38,430 bases of DNA from Thiorhodococcus sp. (GTDB taxonomy: Bacteria; Pseudomonadota; Gammaproteobacteria; Chromatiales; Chromatiaceae): assembly GCA_029257385.1 (NCBI GenBank), contig JARIBS010000093.1, forward strand, positions 1 through 38,430. Reading direction: 5' to 3'. Positions 18,775-24,875 of the stretch are shown here, piece after piece; position 1 is the first letter of the stretch, and every line of letters starts with the position of its first letter. The position numbers and the translations under genes were made by a program. Below the pieces are notes generated by a model. It was given only the letters and a program-made list of their open reading frames with translations, did not search any database and was not told the DNA's origin.

Positions 18775-19134
18775 TCATTGCGCAGGCGGCTTCGAATCGG
18801 AGCACGGCTCTTGCTGGCTGTAATAGGCGGCAATATCGCCAATATCCTGGTCAGAAAGGGTCGCGGCCTGTGGACTCATCATCGCAGCCATCCCGCCCAG
18901 TCTCAGCCCATCGCGATAGGCGTGCAGTGCGTTGACCAGATACTCGCTCGACTGACCGGCGAGGCGGGGATAAATCGGGACGATGGGCGCCCTGCCGTTC
19001 GGTCCATGGCAGACCATGCAGAGGCTGACCTTTTCCGCTCCAGCGACCGGATCGCCTGTGACCACGTCTGTCTCCTCGGCCGCCAAGGCAGTCGCACACA
19101 CACCCAGCATCACTAACAGCGTCAAGATTCTCAT
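18775..19134 (-). CDS. Small class I periplasmic cytochrome c
   Basis: This is a 119-residue monohaem cytochrome c with a cleavable signal peptide (hydrophobic residues 3-18, likely cleavage after ATALA at 19). The haem site is CMVCH (Cys39, Cys42, His43), and the sixth-ligand Met is probably Met85 or Met86 in GGMAAMMSPQA. The spacing and the YPRLAGQSSEYL segment resemble the cytochrome c4/c553 group. The gene is last in the molybdoenzyme unit, 13 bp after the propeller gene, with AAGGA seven bases before its ATG. Given that SerABC and DdhABC exchange electrons with soluble cytochromes c, I infer it is the dedicated electron partner of the molybdoenzyme. Confidence 0.9.
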   Translation of the reverse strand: MRILTLLVMLGVCATALAAEETDVVTGDPVAGAEKVSLCMVCHGPNGRAPIVPIYPRLAGQSSEYLVNALHAYRDGLRLGGMAAMMSPQAATLSDQDIGDIAAYYSQQEPCSDSKPPAQ

Positions 19135-19147
19135 TGTCGGTTCCTTT

Positions 19148-21025
19148 TTAAGATGAACGTCTTTTCAGGATGGTGCCCTGATTGCCAGCCGCGTAGACGG
19201 CCCCGCTGGGGCACACGCCGACCGCGCGCAGGCCCGCTGTCGTCGGCGAGACTTCCGGCTGCCACCGTTCACCATCGAAATGCAGGATATTGCCCTGGGT
19301 GCCCACGGCGTAGGGTCCATGGCCCGGTATACCGTCGACGGCCATCAGGTCGTCACGGGCGCGTGCCGGAGTCAGCGTCCAGCGCTTACCGTCGAAATGC
19401 GCCAGCGTACCCGACAGCCCGACGATAAAAATATTGTCCAAGGCATCGCCCCAGAGATCGAACAGAAAGCTTTCGGTGCCTGCATAGAACTCGGCCCAGT
19501 GTTCGCCGTTCCAGCGCAGCACCAGGCCAAAATCGCCGACCGCCAGAATATGGGAGTCGTCAAAGCCCCAGATGCTGTACAGCGCGGACTTGGTACCGCT
19601 GATCATGCGCTGCCACTGCTTGCCGTCCCAGTGCAGGATCAAACCCTCATCACCCACGACGTAGAGTGAGTCCGGCCCGCTCCCCCACATGGCCAGCAGG
19701 GTGATGTCCAGTTGCAGGTCGAAGACCAACTCCCAGGCGTCTCTACTGTGGCGGAATATCTGGCCCGACTGGCCTCCGGCATAGAGACCGCCATCGCCAG
19801 CATCCCACAGACAGTGCACCGCTAAATCGCCGACGATGGGCATGGCCTGCCAGCGATGATCGCGGTATTGCAGGACGGTGCCAGCATCGCCACAGGCATA
19901 CAGCGAACTGTCCGGGGCGACATATAGCCCCCAAAGGTTGTGCTGGCTACCACTGCCCATCACCTCCCAGTGCGTTTGTTGCGCACTGTCGGGCGCGCTC
20001 GGCGCCAACGCCTTCACGAAATCGGGCGCGGCGGTCAAGACGGTGCGAAAATCCCCCACGGCCAGCGCCTCGCCGGTCGGCAGGGCAACGATGTCCATCA
20101 GGTCGTGACGGCTGTCGCTGCGCAGTTGATCCAGACGATCGCCTTGGAGGTAATACAGATGGCCCTGATCGCCTGCGATCAACACACCGTCTTTGTACGC
20201 CTGGAGCGAACGCAGTCGCGGCATGGCTCTGTCGACCTCGACCGTGGTGAAGTGGCCGTTGCGCCAGCGTACCAACTCGCCCCGGAAGCCGCCGGCGTCC
20301 ACAATATAGCGCCCGCCAGCCAATAGCAGCTCCTCGTCCGAGAGTGCCAGCACGCTCTGAAAACCGGCACCGTAAGGGCAGTCCAGCATCTCCCAGCGCC
20401 CGTCACCCCAACTGATGATGACCGTGCCTTCGCCGCCGACGGCGAACAATTGTCCACCCGGCGTGCGCGTGATACCGCGCAGGTTGATCTGCGTGGGGCT
20501 GCTCTGCTGCTGCCAGGCGTGACCGTCGAAGGCCAGGATCATGCCCTCGTCGCCCACGGCCCAGGCGCGGCCGGTTTCATCGCCGACAACGGCAAACAGA
20601 GGGGTGTTCTCGAGGCAGGGTGAGAAGCGTTGGGACTGCTGATCGACCACGCCGCCGCGCTGGTGGTGCCACTGTTCGCCATCAAAGCTGACAACGCTAC
20701 CCATCCAGCCGACGGCATGCAGTTCGTTGCGATTGCGGCCCCAGATGGCGTGCAGTGGCAGACGCGTGGGGGATGTCATGGGATGCCAGAGACGGCCCTC
20801 GGCATCGGCGGAACCGTCGAAATGCAGGATTCTGCCTTCATCGCCGATGACGAAGACCTCGTTGGCCGTGGCCCAGCCTGACCAGAGGACGTCACCCTCG
20901 CCCGTGCCCACTTCGGGCACCCGACGCCAGGGCGCGCGGTTTGGCGCATTCGGATCACCCCCCTGGACGAGATTGCGAAACAACCCTCGCCTCGATGGGT
21001 TCACCGGGGCATCAGTCGTGTTCAT
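19148..21025 (-). CDS. 14-repeat YCF48-like beta-propeller protein
   Basis: This 625-residue protein is built from about 14 repeats of the pattern hydrophobic-x-x-VGDEG-x-I-L-x-F-D-G-x-x-W, spaced roughly 40 residues apart from residue 55 to the C-terminus. Clear copies are EVFVIGDEGRILHFDG (56-71), RAWAVGDEGMILAFDG, SLYVVGDEGLILHWDG and GPYAVGTQGNILHFDG. Fourteen repeats would make two seven-bladed propellers. The family relatives include YCF48/HCF136, a photosystem II assembly factor. The N-terminus carries SRRGLFRNL (11-19), a Tat-like twin-Arg motif, but no hydrophobic core follows, so export is doubtful. The ATG overlaps the stop of the upstream ATPase gene (ATGA) and has AGGAG six bases before it. 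I infer an assembly or escort role for the molybdoenzyme. Confidence 0.8.
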   Translation of the reverse strand: MNTTDAPVNPSRRGLFRNLVQGGDPNAPNRAPWRRVPEVGTGEGDVLWSGWATANEVFVIGDEGRILHFDGSADAEGRLWHPMTSPTRLPLHAIWGRNRNELHAVGWMGSVVSFDGEQWHHQRGGVVDQQSQRFSPCLENTPLFAVVGDETGRAWAVGDEGMILAFDGHAWQQQSSPTQINLRGITRTPGGQLFAVGGEGTVIISWGDGRWEMLDCPYGAGFQSVLALSDEELLLAGGRYIVDAGGFRGELVRWRNGHFTTVEVDRAMPRLRSLQAYKDGVLIAGDQGHLYYLQGDRLDQLRSDSRHDLMDIVALPTGEALAVGDFRTVLTAAPDFVKALAPSAPDSAQQTHWEVMGSGSQHNLWGLYVAPDSSLYACGDAGTVLQYRDHRWQAMPIVGDLAVHCLWDAGDGGLYAGGQSGQIFRHSRDAWELVFDLQLDITLLAMWGSGPDSLYVVGDEGLILHWDGKQWQRMISGTKSALYSIWGFDDSHILAVGDFGLVLRWNGEHWAEFYAGTESFLFDLWGDALDNIFIVGLSGTLAHFDGKRWTLTPARARDDLMAVDGIPGHGPYAVGTQGNILHFDGERWQPEVSPTTAGLRAVGVCPSGAVYAAGNQGTILKRRSS

Positions 21026-22140
21026 TCCTTGCTCCTGCCGCTGCCGGAAAGTCGCTGCTGTTCGATGTTGAGCATGTCCGTCAACTCCTGACGCAGCGCG
21101 TCGCGCTGTTCGGGAGCGAGCCCTTCCAGCGCCTGTTCGAGCATCGGCGATTGCAGGTTTTCGCTAAACGCATCGTTCAGGGAATGAACGGCGGCCTGCT
21201 CAAAGTGCTCCCGGGCATGTTCCACACAGGCATTGATGACCGGCCGAAAGGCCTCGGCAACCGTGCCGCCGGGCCGCGCCAGGATGTCCGGCACGCCTGT
21301 GTCAGAACCGCGCGCCAGCTCAGGGTCCAGCGGAATCTGGGTAAGGGATTGCACGCCGGTCTCCTCCAGCCGCCGAGCCAGTGCCTCTCTCGGAAAGAGA
21401 TGAAACTCACCATGGCAATGGGGGCAGGTGATGCCCGACATGTTTTCGACCACACCGAGCACAGGCAGCTTGCGTTCCTGGCAGTAGCGCGCCGCCTTCA
21501 GGCTGTCCATCAGCGCCACCTCCTGGGGAGTGGTGACCAGCAGCGCCGCGACATTGGCGCTCTCGAGCATATCGCAGAGCGTGATCAGCTCGTTACCAGT
21601 GCCGGGCGGCATGTCGACGAGCAGAAAATCCAGCGCGCCCCAGTCGAAGGAGCCGATCAGGTGGTGCATAAAATCGTGCTTGTAGGCATCACGCCAGACG
21701 ATGGGCGTATCCTCACGCTCCATCAGAAAGGCCAGCGATCCAACCTTGATCGGGTGGGCGAGCGGTGCCGTCTCGAAGTCGCAGGTCGCCAGCCCCCGCT
21801 CGGAAACACGGACATGCGCACCGACGAAGCCGAAGAAACGGCTCTGGTTGGGACCATGGATGTCGGCATCGGCAACGCCGACGCGATAGCCGCGCGCCGC
21901 CAGACCCGCCGCTAGATTGGCAGAAACGGTGCTCTTACCCACGCCACCTTTGTTGGCCATCACCAGCACGATCTGATCGATACGCTCGAGACGAGCCTCG
22001 ATCAGCAGCTTTTCGTGGCGCGGTTTGTCCAGCGTGCATTCAGGCTCACGCGGACAGAACTGACAGGCGTGACCAAGCCCGCAGTCGGGCTGGTCTGGCC
22101 GGGACTTGATATCGCTCACCTTGACATGGGGTGCTGACAC
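21022..22140 (-). CDS. Mrp/Nbp35-type P-loop ATPase (iron-sulfur carrier)
   Basis: This is a 372-residue member of the Mrp/ApbC/Nbp35 family of deviant-Walker ATPases that carry and deliver [4Fe-4S] clusters in the cytosol. It has an N-terminal four-Cys motif, Cys20-x5-Cys26-x2-Cys29-x5-Cys35, like eukaryotic Nbp35 and unlike plain bacterial Mrp. The P-loop is NKGGVGKST (63-71), followed by DADIHGPN, DMPPGTGN and the bridging-cluster motif CPHC (239-242). I chose GTG at 22140 because AAGGAG lies six bases upstream; a TTG at 22164 overlapping the gamma stop lacks one. It lies between the gamma-subunit and propeller genes, pointing to cluster delivery to the molybdoenzyme. Confidence 0.87.
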   Translation of the reverse strand: MSAPHVKVSDIKSRPDQPDCGLGHACQFCPREPECTLDKPRHEKLLIEARLERIDQIVLVMANKGGVGKSTVSANLAAGLAARGYRVGVADADIHGPNQSRFFGFVGAHVRVSERGLATCDFETAPLAHPIKVGSLAFLMEREDTPIVWRDAYKHDFMHHLIGSFDWGALDFLLVDMPPGTGNELITLCDMLESANVAALLVTTPQEVALMDSLKAARYCQERKLPVLGVVENMSGITCPHCHGEFHLFPREALARRLEETGVQSLTQIPLDPELARGSDTGVPDILARPGGTVAEAFRPVINACVEHAREHFEQAAVHSLNDAFSENLQSPMLEQALEGLAPEQRDALRQELTDMLNIEQQRLSGSGRSKE

Positions 22141-22160
22141 CGTTCGCTCCTTCTTGTCGT

Positions 22161-23075
22161 TCAATAGAACGAACCGCCCTCCGGCACATCCTTGTCCTCA
22201 GGGATTACCGCCTCGCCTTTGTGGCCCTCGGCGGCCCTGGCTGCGCGGGAACGTTCTTCCGCCGACAGTATGGGCGGCTGAGGTGGGGGCGGTGCCGGGG
22301 CAACATCCACCAGAATCCAGTTGTGGCTGACCCGCTTTTGGCCGTCGCGCTGGTCTTCGGCACCCTGCCACAGCGCAAAAGCGATCGGAACCAACCCTTC
22401 CTCCAAACCGATCTGATGTTCGCCTTCGCTGTCGAGCCTGCGCGACATCACCAGATGCCACTCGGACTCTTGGTTTTCCATTAAGCGGAAGGCCGCTTTT
22501 CCCGATACGGGTTCCTGCTGCAGGATTGAGGTGCTGCCAAAGCCGCCGGCAGCGAGGTTGCCCACCGCTTCTGTGTCCGCGCGCCAATACCAGATGTTGA
22601 CCGGTTTTTCCGGTCCGCTGCCCATCATGTATGAGGTGTCAGCGCCGTTTAGCGCAAACTGAATCGCCGCGCCGTCTGTAAACGTGTCGACGGTGGTCTT
22701 GTGATTCTGGCTGTCATCGTGCCAGCGCATGCGCACGTAAAAACGCTCGGAGGTTCGCGCCAACTGGAAATACAGATGCTGGCCCTGTTTGGGGTCGAAA
22801 CGCAGTGCGGTCGAGGGGTGCACGGGCGGCGCGGCCGTCACGAACGTGCGGTACACCGGGATGCGATTCCAGATAATATCGTCCGGCGAGTTGGCGTCGC
22901 GCAGGTAGATGTTATCGGGTATCCGGGAGGCGGGAATAGTCTCGCCGGCGTGGACGTCCTGGACGGTCGGGTCGGCCACGGTCGTCGCTTGCTGAGCTAG
23001 CACGAGCGAGCTGATCGCCACTGACAGCATGGCAGCGATCATCGCCAGGTTCCTGATCAGACATTGCCTTGTCAT
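22161..23075 (-). CDS. Type II DMSO-reductase-family gamma subunit (haem b)
   Basis: This is the predicted periplasmic haem b subunit passing electrons between the beta subunit and a cytochrome c. The 304-residue product has a signal peptide (about residues 1-27, ending VLA). The ethylbenzene-dehydrogenase-like domain follows with YFQLARTSERFYVRMRWHDD and DGAAIQFAL. Candidate axial ligands are Met150 or Met151 in TSYMMGSG and Lys247 in DGQKRVSHNW, matching the Met/Lys pair known in EbdC. It is about 45 residues longer than SerC or DdhC as I recall; the extra part is a Pro-rich linker (257-268) and a charged tail. The start ATG has GAGGA eight bases upstream. It follows the delta gene by 10 bp. 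Confidence 0.87.
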   Translation of the reverse strand: MTRQCLIRNLAMIAAMLSVAISSLVLAQQATTVADPTVQDVHAGETIPASRIPDNIYLRDANSPDDIIWNRIPVYRTFVTAAPPVHPSTALRFDPKQGQHLYFQLARTSERFYVRMRWHDDSQNHKTTVDTFTDGAAIQFALNGADTSYMMGSGPEKPVNIWYWRADTEAVGNLAAGGFGSTSILQQEPVSGKAAFRLMENQESEWHLVMSRRLDSEGEHQIGLEEGLVPIAFALWQGAEDQRDGQKRVSHNWILVDVAPAPPPPQPPILSAEERSRAARAAEGHKGEAVIPEDKDVPEGGSFY

Positions 23076-23085
23076 CGCCAATTCC

Positions 23086-23844
23086 TCAATTCCAAAGGTT
23101 GTGCTCCACACCACGGCGCGGGCGTTTGGCCGCGCTTGGCCGTTGGTCGCTGTAGGGTCCAACAAGGGCTTCCAGCTCGGCAAGCCGTTGACGCGCCCAT
23201 TCGGGAAGGTCTTCGGCCATCCGCACCAGCATGGCGTCCAGCGACAAACCGCTTTCGGCGGCGACACCCTGACAAATGGCGTCCATCAAGGGCAGTAAAT
23301 AACGGTGCAGAAAATCGCGCTGGGCGCGTCGGTAGCCCGATGGATCGGCGCCCCGTTCGAGCGCGCGCGCCTCAAGATGGCTCAACACCGCCATGAACTC
23401 GAGCATATCGATCAGGTGATCTGGCTCCTCGGCCCGACCTTCGTCGCCGGTGGCCGCCTGCAGCCCGAAATGCCGGTAGAAGGCCCGTACATTGAGCATG
23501 AACGCCGAACGTGTTTTCCCTCTGAGCAGATGCGCGTATTCACCTGCCAGCAGGGGCACACGCGGTTTGCCGCTGCGACCGTGAACGAAGGCGTCGATAT
23601 AGCCAGCCTCCAATGCCGTAAAATCCTCGCTGGCGGAGGTATGAGGCCATTGACGGCCGGTGATCTGCTGCCAGGCGTCATTGAACGCCGCATAAAAGCT
23701 GCCGTCCTCGAGCGCGTGCTGAAACTCCGGTAATGGATGCCCAAAGGCCGCCGCGGCCAGGCGATAGATGGCACCCTTGGCATCGGCTCGTTCCGGCGAA
23801 TTCGCCATGGGCATATCGTGGACCATGTTCTTTGATCCTTGCAT
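23086..23844 (-). CDS. TorD-like molybdoenzyme chaperone (delta subunit)
   Basis: This is a predicted cytoplasmic all-helical chaperone of the TorD/DmsD/NarJ type that binds the Tat signal and apoprotein of the catalytic subunit. The 252-residue product shows the family pattern in AIYRLAAAAFGHPLPEF, LEAGYIDAFVHGRSGKPRVP, and DHLIDMLEFMAVLSHLEARA, with the conserved E/D-x-x-x-x-L-x-F-M helix. The ATG at 23844 overlaps the beta stop by one base (TGATG); a later ATG at 23826 has a better placed AAGGA. It corresponds in position to serD, ddhD and clrD. Confidence 0.87.
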   Translation of the reverse strand: MQGSKNMVHDMPMANSPERADAKGAIYRLAAAAFGHPLPEFQHALEDGSFYAAFNDAWQQITGRQWPHTSASEDFTALEAGYIDAFVHGRSGKPRVPLLAGEYAHLLRGKTRSAFMLNVRAFYRHFGLQAATGDEGRAEEPDHLIDMLEFMAVLSHLEARALERGADPSGYRRAQRDFLHRYLLPLMDAICQGVAAESGLSLDAMLVRMAEDLPEWARQRLAELEALVGPYSDQRPSAAKRPRRGVEHNLWN

Positions 23845-24824
23845 CAACTGAGCTTGAACATTTCAGTGTGCTTGAAGCCGATGAGCGTATCCATTAGCTC
23901 GCTTTCCTTGCCCTGGGCTTTGGCACGGCGCTCTCTTTTGACAGTCTCCAGCGCATCCTTGACGTCGGGACCAAATAGGCTCTCGAGGTATTGGAGCGGC
24001 ACCCTCGGCTCATCCAGTTCTTCGCCATCCTTGCCGAATGTCGGCGGGGACGAGGGCGGAACGTAGAACACGTTGGGCGCAGTGCCCCATTCCGCGTGCA
24101 GCGGCAGGGCGACCTTGTACTGCTCCACCAGCGTGTGGATCGGCCCATCGACATCGTCACGATAACCGATCCAGCGAATACGCCCGACACACTGGCGGGC
24201 ACAGGCCGTGGCCAAACCCTTCTCAATACGCGGGTAACAGAAGATGCACTTCTCCGACTTGGAGATATGGTCGTTGAAGTACACTTTCTTGTAGGGACAA
24301 GCGTTGACGCAGTAGCGATAGCCCCGGCAACGTTCCTGATCGACCAGTACGATGCCGTCTTCCTGGCGCTTGTAGATGGCGTTGCGCGTGCAGGCCGCCA
24401 GACAGGCCGGGTTGGTACAGTGATTGCAAATTCTGGGCAGGTAGAAGTAGTAGCTGTTGGGGTAATCGCCTTCTCCTTGGTCTTCATCCCAGTTGGCACC
24501 CCAGGTGGGCTTCACGTTGGGCCGCAACCAGGGGTCGGTGCCGGTCATCAGAGCTTGCCGATAGTTGTATTCCCACGGAATGCCGTAGTCTTCTACGCTG
24601 GGTTGCTTGCTCAGTTTGAGCGCCCCATCCTGGTCGAAACCGCCGCCCATTGTCTCGTAGTCGCGCGGATACCCCCTGCCGGGCTTGGTCTCGACGTTGT
24701 TCCAGTACATGAATTCGCGGCCATTGCGGTTGGTCCACATCAACTTGCAGGCCGAGGTACAGGTCTGGCATCCGATACATTTGTTCAGATCCAGAACCAT
24801 ACTGATTTGGCGCTTGGTCGCCAT
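23844..24824 (-). CDS. Type II DMSO-reductase-family beta subunit (Fe-S)
   Basis: This is the predicted electron-transfer subunit with four clusters, 326 residues long and without its own signal peptide, so it would be exported with the Tat-bearing alpha subunit. The four Cys groups are Cys16/19/22/26 (CIGCQTCTSAC), Cys133/136/141/145 (CNHCTNPACLAAC), Cys166/172/176 with Tyr169 in the place of a fourth Cys (CRGYRYCVNAC), and Cys193/196/208/212. The Tyr substitution suggests one [3Fe-4S] cluster, as the Trp does in NarH. The start has GGGAG six bases upstream. It lies 51 bp after alpha and is coupled to delta. Confidence 0.93.
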   Translation of the reverse strand: MATKRQISMVLDLNKCIGCQTCTSACKLMWTNRNGREFMYWNNVETKPGRGYPRDYETMGGGFDQDGALKLSKQPSVEDYGIPWEYNYRQALMTGTDPWLRPNVKPTWGANWDEDQGEGDYPNSYYFYLPRICNHCTNPACLAACTRNAIYKRQEDGIVLVDQERCRGYRYCVNACPYKKVYFNDHISKSEKCIFCYPRIEKGLATACARQCVGRIRWIGYRDDVDGPIHTLVEQYKVALPLHAEWGTAPNVFYVPPSSPPTFGKDGEELDEPRVPLQYLESLFGPDVKDALETVKRERRAKAQGKESELMDTLIGFKHTEMFKLS

Positions 24825-24875
24825 TATCTTCTCCCGTTAAGACGTGGCCATGCAGGGGCGGGCGGCTCAGCTGTT

